Counted from the first letter of the stretch, positions 1 through 8,777 are shown. The stretch is DNA of 64,000 nucleotides from Rufibacter sediminis (GCF_014269285.1 NZ_JACOAF010000031.1:62001-126000), one strand, 5' to 3'. A program made the numbers and translations. The notes: a model not told the origin generated them from the letters alone.

Positions 1-669
1 AAAGCCGATTTTAAACTGGATACTTCCGCTGAGGGAACTATCTGGGTGCAGAAAGTAGAAGACCCGCGTCCGTTTGGCGTGGTGAAGCTGAACGAGCAAG
101 GCCAGATTACTGAATTTGTGGAGAAACCACAGGAGTTCGTGTCTGACTTGGCCATCATCGGGATTTATTACTTTAAAGACGGCGAGTACCTGCGCAGTGA
201 GCTGCAGTACCTGCTGGACAACGACATCAAAGACAAAGGCGAATACCAGATCACCAACGCCCTGGAGAACATGAAGAGCAAAGGATCGGTGTTCATCCCG
301 GGCCAGATCTCTGAGTGGCTGGACTGCGGAAACAAAGATTCTACCGTGTTCACGAACCAGCGCTACCTGGAGTACATCAGAGACGAGGAAGGACTAGTGT
401 CGGCCTCGGCGCAGCTGAACAACAGCGTGGTGATTCCGCCGGTTTATTTAGGCGAAAACGTGGTGCTGAACAATTCAGTGGTAGGTCCGCACGTTTCCAT
501 TGGAAACAACACGCAGGTAAGCGGTTCTGTGATCAGTAACTCCATTGTACAGGAAAACAGCAAAGTAAACCATGCGCTGGTATCTAACTCAATGGTAGGG
601 AATTACGTTGTATACGAAGGGGTGCCTTCTGACCTGAGCTTAGGCGACTACAACACCCTGCGTGGCTAG
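1..669 (+). CDS. Sugar-phosphate nucleotidyltransferase, 5'-truncated
   Basis: The reading frame is open from base 1, so the N-terminal part with the nucleotide-binding signature is outside the window and 222 residues are visible. The segment FGVVKLNEQGQITEFVEKP is typical of the middle of NTP_transferase (RfbA/GlmU-like) domains. From about residue 135 hexapeptide-type repeats (NNSVVGPHVSIGNNTQVSG) indicate a left-handed beta-helix. Such enzymes join a sugar-1-phosphate to NTP to make a nucleotide sugar for surface polysaccharide; the exact sugar cannot be told. It is followed after 17 bp by the TPR gene, in an arrangement common in Bacteroidota. It could be a glucose-1-phosphate thymidylyltransferase or a mannose-1-phosphate guanylyltransferase relative. 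Confidence 0.85.
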   Translation, partial: KADFKLDTSAEGTIWVQKVEDPRPFGVVKLNEQGQITEFVEKPQEFVSDLAIIGIYYFKDGEYLRSELQYLLDNDIKDKGEYQITNALENMKSKGSVFIPGQISEWLDCGNKDSTVFTNQRYLEYIRDEEGLVSASAQLNNSVVIPPVYLGENVVLNNSVVGPHVSIGNNTQVSGSVISNSIVQENSKVNHALVSNSMVGNYVVYEGVPSDLSLGDYNTLRG

Positions 670-686
670 ACAGGAGAATTAACTTT

Positions 687-2443
687 ATGCTGAAGAGAGG
701 ACTCACGATAGTGGCTGCTTTGTGCGGAATGGTGGTGGCAGGTGAGAAAAGCTATGCCCAATCTGAGCGCAAAAAAGAGAAGGGCACTGCCACCGAGGCA
801 ACCGGTGCTCCTTCCCTTGTCCTGAACCCACAGGAGCAGCAGCTAAGTGAGTCCTATTTTCTGGAAGGCATGAAGTTCTTCCTGCTAGAAGAGTATAACA
901 AAGCCTTAGACCGTTTTCAGCGGGCTTATGCCATTAGTCCCGGCAATGCTGCCGTCAATTACAAATTAGCGGAAACCAGCCTGTTGTTGGGCAATGTGCG
1001 AGGGGCGTTGCCCTTTGCCAAAGCCGCCCTGGAGCTGGAACCCAAAAACATATACTATCATCTGTTGCTGGCCCAGATTTACACAAACCAGCAGGAGTAT
1101 GACAATGCCATCAAAGTCTACGCGCGGCTTACCCAGGAGCTGCCCCGCACCGAGCAGTACCTTTTCAACCTAACCGATCTCTACCTGGCTAAAAACCGCC
1201 TGGATGATGCCTTGCGCACCTTAGGCCTGATTGAAGAGAAATACGGCCTTATTGAGGAAATCTCCTTCAAAAAGCAGCAGATCTACCTCAAGCAGAACAA
1301 CCTCAGCAAAGCCCTGCAGGAAGGCGAGAACCTGATCCCTCCAAGCCCGAGGAGATCCGGTATTTACTGGCCCAGGCCGAGATATTGGCGGCCAATAAGA
1401 AAATTGCCGAGGCCGTGAAGATGGCCCAGCGCGCCCTGAGCGTGGCACCAGACAATGCTTATGGCCGCCTCATGTTAGCCGATCTGCTTCAGCAGCAAGG
1501 GAAAACCACCGAAGCCGATGCCCAACTGGAACTGGCCTTCGGGAACCCCAGCTTGGACATTGACTCCAAAGTAAAGATACTGATCGACTACATCCGGCGC
1601 TTGCCAGATGAGAAAGTAGCGGCGCAAGCCATCAAGCTAGCCGAACTGACCACCACCGCCCACCCACGCGAAGCCAAAGCTTTTGCCGTGGCCGGTGATA
1701 TCTACGTGAATGCCGGCAAGAAATTACCCGCCCGCGACAGTTACGTGAAAGCCGTAGCCTTAGACCCCGGGCACTATAAAATATGGCAGCAGATTGTGCT
1801 CTTGGATGGGGAAATGAATCAGAACGATTCCCTGATTATCCATTCTGAACAAGCCATTGAGTTTTTCCCTAACCAGCCTATGTTCTGGTTCTACAACGGT
1901 ACCGCTCACCTCATCAATAAAAACTACCCCAAAGCCACCAAAGCGTTGGAGTACGGGCGTCGGTTGGCCGGTAATAACCGCGAGCTGCAGTTGCAGTTCA
2001 ACCTGCAGTTGGGAGATGCCTACCACTCTCAGGAGCAATACGCGCTCTCAGACCAGGCTTTTGAGTCTGTGCTGGCTCTGGAGCCCAACAACCCGCATGC
2101 CTTAAACAACTACAGCTATTTTCTGTCAGTGAGGGGGCAGAACCTAACCAAAGCAAAAGCCCTGGCCAGTATGCTGGTGGCGCAGTTCCCTGATAATCCT
2201 ACGTACCTAGATACATATGCGTGGGTGCTGTACAAACTGAAAGACTACCAGGGGGCGAAGAAATTACTGGAAAAAGCAGTGGCAGCTTCTTCAGACGCTA
2301 CCATCATAGAACACTACGGCGATGTTCTCTATCAACTGGGGCAGCGAGATCTGGCCCTGAAACAGTGGGTGCGCGCCAACCAAGTAGGCGGCGCCTCAGA
2401 GGCCATCAGCAAAAAGATCAAAGACAAGAAACTTTATGAATAG
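687..2443 (+). pseudogene. TPR-repeat protein, interrupted by a -1 frameshift near 1337
   Basis: A signal peptide (MLKRGLTIVAALCGMVVAG, then SYAQ) opens the gene, preceded by a Shine-Dalgarno-like AGGAGAA. Tetratricopeptide repeats then run through about 585 residues. The first frame ends at 1418 after losing TPR character at LQEGENLI. From about 1337 the TPR sequence (PSKPEEIRYLLAQAEIL) continues one frame back to 2443. Restoring a fourth C in the CCC run at 1337-1339 would rejoin the frames, so one base is probably missing. This is either a real mutation or an assembly error; the sequence on both sides is otherwise well kept. The gene overlaps the DUF4292 gene by 8 bp. It is likely an exported, surface-associated scaffold protein of unknown partner. 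Confidence 0.8.
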
Positions 2444-3197
2444 TAAAAGTTATATATACGCGTTTGGCTTGAGTTTATTGGTGTTGGTAGGATGTGCGAA
2501 GAAAGCAGCGCCCGGCGCGTCTGGAGCCGTCGCCCCGGAGAGCATCAACAAAGTAAACGTCGTAAACACAGATTACACCTTCTTCTCGGCAAAGGGCAAG
2601 GTGCAGAGTGAAGGCACCAAAATCAATGCGAACCTGACGTTGCGCATGAAGAAAAACGAAGTCATCTGGGCTTCGGTGCAGGCCTTCGGGTTTGAGGCGG
2701 CCCGCCTGAAAGTGACGCCAGACTCGGTGTATGTCGTGAATCGGCTTAAAGACGAGTACTTTGTGGGGTCTTACAACATGCTGCGCGAGCGCTACAACGT
2801 AGACGTGGACTTCAATACGCTGCAAGACATACTGGTGGGCAATTTTGTACCCGGCAACACCGACAGGGAGAAACTGGAGCAGGAAGGTCCGGTGCAGCAC
2901 TTACGTTCTTTGCGGACCAACTTGCAGATAGACCAGTTCGTGGACACCACCAAGTTCAAACTGAAACGCACCGAAGTCCGGAATCTGCAGACCAAAGACT
3001 ATATGACCGTTGATTACCAGGATTTTGAGGATCTGAACGGGAAGCCTTTTGCCATGGCCCTGCTGCTTTCCATCCAGCAGCCCGAGGGGAATGCCGCTAA
3101 AACCACGGTGGTGGCCGTGAAGCACAGACAGGTTTCTACGTCTGAAACTTCCCTCGATTTCCCTTTTTCAGTACCTTCGAACTATGAACGAAAATAG
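2436..3197 (+). CDS. DUF4292 family lipoprotein
   Basis: The 253-residue protein starts with a lipoprotein signal (MNSKSYIYAFGLSLLVLVGC), with the lipobox cysteine at residue 20. The body has the beta-rich look of DUF4292, a Bacteroidota family often compared with LolA/LolB-like lipid-binding folds: repeated segments such as VSARGK-like SAKGKVQSEGTKINANLTLRM, followed by VNRLKDEYFVGSY. It overlaps the upstream TPR gene by 8 bp and the downstream EnvC-like gene by 14 bp, so the three are translationally coupled. It is expected in the outer membrane facing the periplasm. The molecular function is not established. Confidence 0.85.
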   Translation: MNSKSYIYAFGLSLLVLVGCAKKAAPGASGAVAPESINKVNVVNTDYTFFSAKGKVQSEGTKINANLTLRMKKNEVIWASVQAFGFEAARLKVTPDSVYVVNRLKDEYFVGSYNMLRERYNVDVDFNTLQDILVGNFVPGNTDREKLEQEGPVQHLRSLRTNLQIDQFVDTTKFKLKRTEVRNLQTKDYMTVDYQDFEDLNGKPFAMALLLSIQQPEGNAAKTTVVAVKHRQVSTSETSLDFPFSVPSNYERK

Positions 3198-4584
3198 GGC
3201 GGGGCTACTTTATCTTTTATTATTCTTTTTCTTGATAGGGTTCAATTCTGCTGAGGCTCAGCAGAAAAAGACAACCCGTACCCCTGCCAAAAAGAGCACC
3301 GCCAAAAAAGCGCCCGTTAAAAGCAAGGCGCAGCTGGAGCGCGAGAAGAACGCTAACCTAAAGCGCATTCAGGAAGCCAACCGCATTCTGCAGCAAACCG
3401 CCCAGAAGAAACAAGCTTCTTTGGGCCAACTCAACGTCATCAAAGAAAAAATCACCGTCCAGAAAGGTGTGATCAAGAACATTTCCTCGGAAATTGTCTA
3501 CCTCAACCGTGACCTGCGCACCACCGAAGAGAAGGTAGCCGATGCCCAGGCGGATCTGCAGCGGCTGAAGAAAGAATATTCCCGCCTGATCTACGCCGCC
3601 TCCAAATCAGCGAACAGTTACAACAAGCTCATGTTCCTGTTCGCCGCTGATTCTTTCAACCAGATGATGCGCCGCATGCGCTACCTGCGCCAGTACACCG
3701 AGGCCCGTAAAAACCAGGCCGCTGCCATTGAAGCCGTGCAGCAAAACCTCAACAGCCAGCTCAATACCCTTACCTCGCAGAAGAAGCAGAAGAAAAGTCT
3801 GTTGAACGTGCAGCTGAACGAGAACAAGAACTTGCTTTCCATGCATGACCAGCAGGATCAGGTGATTCAGCAACTCAGCTTGCAGGAGCAGTCTTTGAAA
3901 CAGGAGCTGGAGCAGCGCCAGAAAGCCGTTCAGCAGCTGGACCGCTTGATCGCCAACATTGTGCGCGAGGAAATTGCCCGTGCCGCCAGAGCCGCCGAGG
4001 CCGCTGCCCGCGCCAAAGCCGCCCGCGAAGCCGCTGCTGCTGCCCGGGCCGCCGCCGCGGCCGGGAAACCAGCCCCAGAACCGGCAGCCACTGCCAACGC
4101 CCCGGCCAAGACCAAAGCCACCGTCTCCCGCACTGACCGCGTGACCCTTACCCCGGAGGCCGCCGCCCTGTCGTCTAACTTCGCCGGAAACAAAGGACGT
4201 TTCTCCTGGCCCGTAGAGCGCGGATTTATCTCGCAGCGGTTCGGGCGGCAGGCGCACCCGGTCCTGAAAGGCGTAGTGGTGGAGAACCGCGGCATCGACA
4301 TCCAGACCGGGGCCAATGAGAACGTGCGGGCCATCTTCGGAGGCAAAGTGCTGGCGGTGCAGACCATCCCGGGCATGAACAACATTGTCATGGTGCAGCA
4401 CGGCGAGTACTTCACCGTCTATGCCAAACTCCGGACCGTGAACGTGTCCGAAGGCCAGGAGATCAGCACGAAACAAACCATCGGGACCGTTTATACCGAC
4501 GCCGAGGGCACTTCTGAACTGCAGTTCCAGATCTGGAAAAACCAAACCAACCTGAACCCGCAAGGCTGGCTCATGCCAAAATAA
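3184..4584 (+). CDS. EnvC-like murein hydrolase activator with degenerate LytM domain
   Basis: A 466-residue exported protein with a signal peptide ending near NSAEAQ. A Lys-rich stretch is followed by a long coiled coil (about residues 50-270), an Ala/Pro-rich linker and a C-terminal M23/LytM domain from about residue 335. The zinc ligands of active M23 peptidases are missing: the HxxxD motif reads N368-x-x-x-D372, the second HxH reads YAK413-415, and the last histidine region is LQFQIW. This is the pattern of EnvC-type factors that activate amidases at the septum without cutting murein themselves. It is the last gene of the envelope operon, and a perfect hairpin overlaps its stop codon. Confidence 0.88.
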   Translation: MNENRAGLLYLLLFFFLIGFNSAEAQQKKTTRTPAKKSTAKKAPVKSKAQLEREKNANLKRIQEANRILQQTAQKKQASLGQLNVIKEKITVQKGVIKNISSEIVYLNRDLRTTEEKVADAQADLQRLKKEYSRLIYAASKSANSYNKLMFLFAADSFNQMMRRMRYLRQYTEARKNQAAAIEAVQQNLNSQLNTLTSQKKQKKSLLNVQLNENKNLLSMHDQQDQVIQQLSLQEQSLKQELEQRQKAVQQLDRLIANIVREEIARAARAAEAAARAKAAREAAAAARAAAAAGKPAPEPAATANAPAKTKATVSRTDRVTLTPEAAALSSNFAGNKGRFSWPVERGFISQRFGRQAHPVLKGVVVENRGIDIQTGANENVRAIFGGKVLAVQTIPGMNNIVMVQHGEYFTVYAKLRTVNVSEGQEISTKQTIGTVYTDAEGTSELQFQIWKNQTNLNPQGWLMPK

Positions 4585-4633
4585 AAACGTGTTTTAAGCC
4601 CGATTTTCAGAAATCGGGCTTAAAACACGTTTT
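4584..4633. repeat. Family A hairpin, copy 1 (perfect, also a likely terminator)
   Basis: Two perfect 23-base arms (AAAACGTGTTTTAAGCCCG then ATTT) flank a 4-base loop. It begins on the last base of the envC-like gene and ends in a T run, so it can serve as that operon's terminator. It is the most perfect member of the dispersed palindrome family. Confidence 0.9.
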
Positions 4634-4702
4634 AGTAGGGGCAACTCTTGTGGTTGCCCTGAGTGTCAGAGTAGTTTTAAGAGGAAGGATGGGAGCGTCT
4701 CA

Positions 4703-4743
4703 CGTGTTTCGAGCCTGGTTTTCAAAAATCAGGCCCGAAACTC
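4703..4743. repeat. Family A hairpin, copy 2
   Basis: Arms GTTTCGAGCCTG and CAGGCCCGAAAC around a TTTTCAAAAA centre. It lies in the same spacer as copies 1 and 3; the 4585-4964 spacer holds only repeats and no convincing gene. Confidence 0.75.
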
Positions 4744-4833
4744 TTTTTGTTGTAGGGGCAATCCCTTGTGGTTGCCCTTTTTATTGGCAGCGCCGGCTCA
4801 AGTTGCTTCCTGGTTTTTCGCTCGTGGTTTCCG

Positions 4834-4885
4834 GCGAGTCTGGAGACTCGCTTCATCCTTTGGTCACGAGTCTGGAGACTCGCGC
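4834..4885. repeat. Paired REP-like palindromes (family B)
   Basis: Two copies of the palindrome CGAGTCTGGAGACTCG, at 4835-4850 and 4867-4882, are separated by a short spacer containing TTCATCC. The second is flanked by GTCA on the left and CGCCA on the right. The same pair with the same spacer type recurs at 32.5 kb and 35.4 kb, giving the bipartite structure typical of REP/BIME elements. Confidence 0.85.
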
Positions 4886-4918
4886 CAGCGAGTTGATGAA
4901 AACTGCTTTGCCTCACCC

Positions 4919-4954
4919 GTTTTAAGGCCGATTTCCTGAAAACAGCGCTAAAAC
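4919..4954. repeat. Family A hairpin, copy 3
   Basis: GTTTTAAGGCCG and CGCTAAAAC arms around TTTCCTGAAAA. It ends 10 bp before the 3' end of the convergent RsmI-like gene. Arm pairing is imperfect. Confidence 0.6.
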
Positions 4955-4964
4955 AACCGGGGTA

Positions 4965-5684
4965 TCAGCGTTTGTAGATCAGGAAGACGGCGGGTTGTTT
5001 GTGCAGGTCCGGCACTTTGCCTTTCCAGTCGGCTACGCGCAGGGTTCTGATGAACTCATTGGGGCCGGTGATGTTGGCCGCGATGCAGAGTTTGGTGTCT
5101 TTATTCAGGTGCTGGAGCAGGTCTTCTATCATCTGCTTGTTGCGGTAGGGCGTCTCCATGAAAATCTGCGTCTGGTCTTTCGTCGCCATTTCTTTCTCCA
5201 ACCCCTTCAGGGCCTGAATACGGTCGCGCTTCTCAATGGGCAGGTAGCCGTGGAAGGCGAACGATTGGCCGTTGAAGCCAGAGGCCATCAACCCCATGAG
5301 AATCGCCGACGGACCCACCAGCGGCACTACCTTAATGCCGTGTTGATGCGCCAGCCGCGCCAGCTCCGCGCCGGGATCGGCTACGCCGGGGCAACCCGCC
5401 TCCGAGATCACGCCGGCATCCTGACCGGCCAGCAAGGGCTTCAGGGCGGCGGACAGCTCGGCATCAGAGGAGTTTTTATCGATGACGGTGATCTGCAGTT
5501 CTTCTATGGTCTGGCTGGGGGCAATGGATTTAATGTAGCGGCGGGCGGTGCGGGCATTCTCCACCAGAAAGTACTTCAGTTGCGCCGTGACCTCGGCCAC
5601 CTGCCGGCAAATCACCGCTGCCGACGTGTCGTCGGCCAGTACCGTGGGAATCAGGAAAAGGGTGCCTTTGGCCGGTGTGCTCAT
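4965..5684 (-). CDS. SAM-dependent methyltransferase, RsmI-like
   Basis: A 239-residue tetrapyrrole-methylase-fold protein. Family marks are GTLFLIPTVLADD near the N-terminus, GVISEAGCPGVADPGAELA in the middle, and VPLVGPSAILMGLMASG in the SAM-binding region. RsmI methylates the 2'-O of C1402 in 16S rRNA. Bacteroidota often carry this shorter, diverged relative beside or instead of canonical RsmI, so the exact target is an inference. It is monocistronic, convergent with the envelope operon, and separated from the next minus-strand gene by a repeat-filled spacer. Confidence 0.85.
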   Translation of the reverse strand: MSTPAKGTLFLIPTVLADDTSAAVICRQVAEVTAQLKYFLVENARTARRYIKSIAPSQTIEELQITVIDKNSSDAELSAALKPLLAGQDAGVISEAGCPGVADPGAELARLAHQHGIKVVPLVGPSAILMGLMASGFNGQSFAFHGYLPIEKRDRIQALKGLEKEMATKDQTQIFMETPYRNKQMIEDLLQHLNKDTKLCIAANITGPNEFIRTLRVADWKGKVPDLHKQPAVFLIYKR

Positions 5685-5793
5685 GTTTCTTGGGTGTTTT
5701 ATCTAAAAGAGGCTCAAAATAGGCGCGATGCCTTGTATTCCCCTTTTATCATCTTGATTATTGCCTTCTTTTTATCCTTTTCCTGTCCAATTA

Positions 5794-5953
5794 GTCATCC
5801 TGCTCCTTCTTCCTTTTGTCATCCTGGACTATTTTCCTTCGTCATCCGGCTCCTTCCCCCTTTGTCATCCTGGAAGGATCTTGTGGGCGAACTAGATAGC
5901 CTTTGGTTCAAACCTCATAATCGTTCCGAGCCAAAGCTCTTCCAAATGACGAA
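5794..5953. repeat. 23-bp tandem repeat fused to a fold-back element (family C)
   Basis: GTCATCC recurs at 5794, 5818, 5841 and 5864, spaced 24, 23 and 23 bp, giving a degenerate tandem array. The last unit begins a fold-back. GTCATCCTGGAAG at 5864 pairs imperfectly with CTTCCAAATGAC near 5940-5951, and CTTTGGTTC pairs with GAGCCAAAG inside. Related GTCATCTTGGAAAGATCTTG-type ends recur at 38.4 and 39.2 kb. Apart from this element, the 5685-6008 spacer shows no gene. Confidence 0.65.
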
Positions 5954-6008
5954 AGTTCAGTGGCATCGCCGAAGGCTTGAATACATGTCAGGTCTGAACA
6001 GTGGCTTT

Positions 6009-6776
6009 TCAGCTTTGCAGGAAGTCCATGGTGAGGCGGTAGAACTCCTGGGGTTGCTCGGCGTGGAGCCAATGGCCGGCGTTTTCAATGGTTTCTACTC
6101 TGGCGTTGGGGAACAGCGACTGAATCTGCGGCAGATCCTGGTCTGGTTTGATGTAACGGGAATTAGCGCCACGCAGAAACAGCGTGGGCTTGGTGAAAGG
6201 TGTCTCTGATTCAATGTTGCCCAGAATCTGCTCCAGGTTCTGCTCAATGGAGTCCAGGTTCAGGCGCCATGCAAAGGTGTTGTCTTCGGTGCGGTACAGG
6301 TTTTTGAGCAGGAACATGCGGGTGCCAAAATCGGGGACTTTCTGGGCCAGCTGGTCATCGGCGGCCTGGCGGTTCTGGATCGAATTCAGGTCTATGGATC
6401 GGAAACCGGCGATGATTTCGTCATGATGCGGCGGATAGGCCTTCGGGGCGATATCGGCGACCAGCAGTTTGGCGAGTTTCTCCGGGTGCTGCAGCGCGAA
6501 GTTCATGGCTACTTTGCCGCCCATGGAGTGCCCGATGATCATCGCATCCTGTAATTGGTGCTGCTCCAAGAACTCCAGCAGGTCATCGGTCATCAACTGG
6601 TAACTGAACTCCGACGAGTGCGGCGAACGGCCGTGGTTGCGCAGGTCAATCAGATAGACCTGGTAGGTTTTGGAGAACTCCTTGCCCAGGGTCTGCCAGT
6701 TGTCCAGCGTCCCGAAGAGGCCGTGCAGAATGAGGAGCGGCTGGCCTTCGCCTAATACTTTATAATTTAATTCCAT
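6009..6776 (-). CDS. Alpha/beta hydrolase, YbfF-like esterase
   Basis: A 255-residue protein with the hydrolase oxyanion-hole motif LLILHGLFGTLDNW, the nucleophile elbow GHSMGG (Ser84), and a catalytic His in AGHWLHAE (His235). The acid residue is probably in the RYIKPDQD segment. It resembles the YbfF/ABHD11 esterase group in length and in the DLRNHGRS segment. No signal peptide is present, so it is cytoplasmic. The substrate is unknown. A second member with a similar LLLLHGLFGALSNW start lies at 10094. Confidence 0.88.
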   Translation of the reverse strand: MELNYKVLGEGQPLLILHGLFGTLDNWQTLGKEFSKTYQVYLIDLRNHGRSPHSSEFSYQLMTDDLLEFLEQHQLQDAMIIGHSMGGKVAMNFALQHPEKLAKLLVADIAPKAYPPHHDEIIAGFRSIDLNSIQNRQAADDQLAQKVPDFGTRMFLLKNLYRTEDNTFAWRLNLDSIEQNLEQILGNIESETPFTKPTLFLRGANSRYIKPDQDLPQIQSLFPNARVETIENAGHWLHAEQPQEFYRLTMDFLQS

Positions 6777-6803
6777 TGTCTGGAGGGGTTGAGTGCGAGG
6801 TTA

Positions 6804-6845
6804 TGTTTTTGACCTGTTTTACAGAAAACAGACCCATTTCGTTTT
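6804..6845. repeat. Family A hairpin, copy 4
   Basis: GTTTTTGACCTGTTTT and AAAACAGACCCATTTC around ACAG. It fills most of the 42-bp spacer between two minus-strand genes, directly upstream of the hydrolase start. Confidence 0.6.
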
Positions 6846-7397
6846 GGTATGATACGGCACGCGGGGCCAAAGCGCCTTCAGTTGCTCCAGGTCAATGAGC
6901 AAAGACGTGATTTTGACCTGCTGGCCATTGGTGAGGGTGATGGTGAGGTACTGGTACGAGCTCCAGAAAAAGCGTTTGGACGGGCAAACCGTCTGCGTGA
7001 TTTCCCTGATGAGCTGTTGGTTCAGCAGATACCGGCCACCGGGCTGCAGAAGCAAGGCGGTTTGGGTTTCTTTCTCCAATTCCAGGGCATTTTCGCGTTC
7101 GTGGCGCCAGTACTGGAAATGCACCAGCAGCGTGGGCAAGGCGAACAGAAATAACACCGTGCCCAGCCCAATGGCGATGCCTCTTTCCAGCGGCGTCACG
7201 TTCTGGTCGCGCAGCAGCATGCCCAGCATGGTGCCGCCCAGCCAGAAGCTCAGCAAAGACCAGAACACCATCTTGAACTGCCGCATGGGCGAGAGGAAAT
7301 ACACGCGCTGCTGTTTCCGGAACAGCCACGAAAAGAACCGCACGCCGTACTGCGCCGCAATCACCAAGGCCGCTATTTTCAGCAGCATCCCTAACAT
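6819..7397 (-). CDS. Unknown membrane protein
   Basis: I start this 192-residue protein at 7397 (MLGMLLKIAALVIAAQYGVR), because the upstream open frame runs back through a repeat and into pdxJ. Three hydrophobic helices are visible: LLKIAALVIAAQYG near residue 5, MVFWSLLSFWLGGTMLGMLL near 45, and IAIGLGTVLFLFALPTLLV near 75. A soluble C-terminal part with a YLTITLTNGQQVKI beta segment follows. I do not recognise the family; the soluble half resembles a small PH-like or YcxB-like domain only in general pattern. It overlaps the copy-4 palindrome at its 3' end. Confidence 0.6.
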   Translation of the reverse strand: MLGMLLKIAALVIAAQYGVRFFSWLFRKQQRVYFLSPMRQFKMVFWSLLSFWLGGTMLGMLLRDQNVTPLERGIAIGLGTVLFLFALPTLLVHFQYWRHERENALELEKETQTALLLQPGGRYLLNQQLIREITQTVCPSKRFFWSSYQYLTITLTNGQQVKITSLLIDLEQLKALWPRVPYHTKTKWVCFL

Positions 7398-7416
7398 GGC
7401 AGGAGGATGGTTGCCT

Positions 7417-7456
7417 GTGTTTTGAAGCTGTTTTTCAGGAAACGGGCCGAAAACGG
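7417..7456. repeat. Family A hairpin, copy 5
   Basis: GTTTTGAAGCTGTTTTTC and GGAAACGGGCCGAAAAC. It lies in the 70-bp spacer between pdxJ and the membrane protein, 20 bp upstream of the latter's start. Confidence 0.6.
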
Positions 7457-7467
7457 AAAATGCCGCA

Positions 7468-8184
7468 TTAGGAGTTGAGTTGGCGCAGGTACAACTGGAT
7501 GGTGTTCTCCAGACCCAGGTAAATCGCGTCACAGACCAGCGCGTGGCCAATTGATACCTCGGCCAGGTTGGGCAGCTGCTCTTTCAGGTAACGGAGGTTG
7601 TCCAAGTCCAGGTCATGGCCAGCGTTCAAACCCAGGCTGCACTGCTGGGCCACGCGGGCGGCCTCGGCATAGGGTTTCACGGCGGCTTCGCGGTTGGCTA
7701 GGTAGTCATGGGCGTAGGCCTCAGTGTACAGCTCAATGCGGTCGGTGCCGGTAAGGGCGGCGCCTTCCACCTGCGCGGTGATGGGGTCCACGAAGATGGA
7801 AGTCCGGATGCCTTCGGCTTTGAACTGGGCGATCACGTCCACCAGAAAATCCTTGTGCTTAAGCGTGTCCCAGCCGGCGTTGGAGGTGATGGCGTCGGGC
7901 GCATCGGGCACCAGCGTCACCTGCTCGGGTTTCACCGCCAGCACCAGTTTGATGAAATCTGGGGTGGGATTGCCTTCTATGTTGAACTCGGTGGTCACAA
8001 CTTCCTTCAGGTCGTATACATCCTGAAACCGGATGTGCCGCTCGTCGGGCCGGGGGTGCACGGTGATGCCCTGCGCGCCAAATCGTTCGCAGTCCAGCGC
8101 CGTTTGCACTACATTTGGCCGGTTGCCGCCGCGCGCGTTCCGTAGCGTGGCTATTTTATTTATATTTACGCTCAGTTTCGTCAT
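7468..8184 (-). CDS. pdxJ: Pyridoxine 5'-phosphate synthase
   Basis: The 238-residue protein opens with [20 protein letters not shown], the conserved N-terminus of PdxJ, which condenses 1-deoxyxylulose 5-phosphate with 3-amino-2-oxopropyl phosphate to form the B6 vitamer. Other marks are [27 protein letters not shown] and [12 protein letters not shown] with SIGHALV near the end. The open frame extends upstream to 8757, but that part is antisense to the YqeY gene; 8184 fits the family and lies 38 bp below a TATCTTTG promoter box. It is transcribed divergently from the YqeY gene. Confidence 0.95.
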   Translation of the reverse strand: MTKLSVNINKIATLRNARGGNRPNVVQTALDCERFGAQGITVHPRPDERHIRFQDVYDLKEVVTTEFNIEGNPTPDFIKLVLAVKPEQVTLVPDAPDAITSNAGWDTLKHKDFLVDVIAQFKAEGIRTSIFVDPITAQVEGAALTGTDRIELYTEAYAHDYLANREAAVKPYAEAARVAQQCSLGLNAGHDLDLDNLRYLKEQLPNLAEVSIGHALVCDAIYLGLENTIQLYLRQLNS

Positions 8185-8221
8185 GTTGCTCTTACGTTTG
8201 CGTTTCTGCCTTAGCTGCAGG

Positions 8222-8229
8222 CAAAGATA
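8222..8229 (-). promoter_or_regulatory. Promoter -7 box of pdxJ
   Basis: The minus strand reads TATCTTTG, matching the Bacteroidota -7 consensus TAnnTTTG, 38 bp upstream of the pdxJ start codon. No clear -33 TTTG was pinned down. Confidence 0.55.
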
Positions 8230-8302
8230 AAAGAAACTTGCCGTCACTTTCCTAAATGATTTCTGACCCGGGTGCCACCGCACCTTTACACCTGTATAAA
8301 CT

Positions 8303-8764
8303 ATGAGCCTGAAAGAAAAAGTAGAAGCCGGCATCAAACAAGCCATGTTGGCCAAAGATAAGACCCGTCTGCAAGCCCTGCGCGGCATTAAGTCCCAGAT
8401 TCTGCTGGCCGAGACCGAGAAAGGTGGCGTGACCGCCCTTACCCCAGACACCGAGCTGAAACTCCTGACCAAAGCCGCCAAACAGCGCCGCGAGTCAGCG
8501 GAGGTGTACCGCACCCAGTCGCGCCCCGATCTGGAGGAAGTAGAATTAGCTGAGCTGGCCATTATTGAGGAGTTCCTGCCCCAGCAGCTGGACGAGGGAG
8601 ATCTGCGCGAGCGTCTGCTGGAGATCATCCAACGCGTAGGTGCCTTAGGACCCTCTGACATGGGCAAGGTGATGGGCGTGGCTTCCCGTGAACTGGCGGG
8701 CCAAGCCGATGGCCGGGCTATCTCCAACGCCGTGAATGCCCTCCTGAACAACACCAACGCGTAA
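8303..8764 (+). CDS. GatB/YqeY domain protein
   Basis: A 153-residue, all-helical protein of standard YqeY length. It shows [20 protein letters not shown] near the N-terminus and [19 protein letters not shown], which matches the C-terminal domain of GatB. YqeY proteins are thought to bind tRNA, by analogy with the GatB tail, but the free-standing form has no firm function. The CvpA gene follows after 13 bp, so the two probably form an operon. Confidence 0.92.
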   Translation: MSLKEKVEAGIKQAMLAKDKTRLQALRGIKSQILLAETEKGGVTALTPDTELKLLTKAAKQRRESAEVYRTQSRPDLEEVELAELAIIEEFLPQQLDEGDLRERLLEIIQRVGALGPSDMGKVMGVASRELAGQADGRAISNAVNALLNNTNA

Positions 8765-8777
8765 ACCCAACCCCAGC

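Noticed and set aside
1320-1345. Programmed -1 frameshift in the TPR gene
   Set aside because: No slippery heptamer of the X-XXY-YYZ type and no downstream pseudoknot is evident; a missing C is simpler.
3607-4563. 318-codon open frame on the minus strand opposite the envC-like gene
   Set aside because: Its composition is a mirror of the GC-rich Ala/Pro region of the real gene; no domain, start context or signal fits. The plus-strand product has a clear family.
4650-4925. 91-codon plus-strand frame after the envC-like gene
   Set aside because: It runs through two family A palindromes and a REP pair, so it is repeat DNA, not a gene.
4995-6209. 404-codon plus-strand frame
   Set aside because: Antisense to the RsmI-like gene, the repeat spacer and part of the hydrolase gene; no recognisable protein.
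8185-8757. N-terminal extension of pdxJ
   Set aside because: It would double the protein and overlaps the YqeY gene in antisense. The family start is at 8184 and a promoter box lies just above it.
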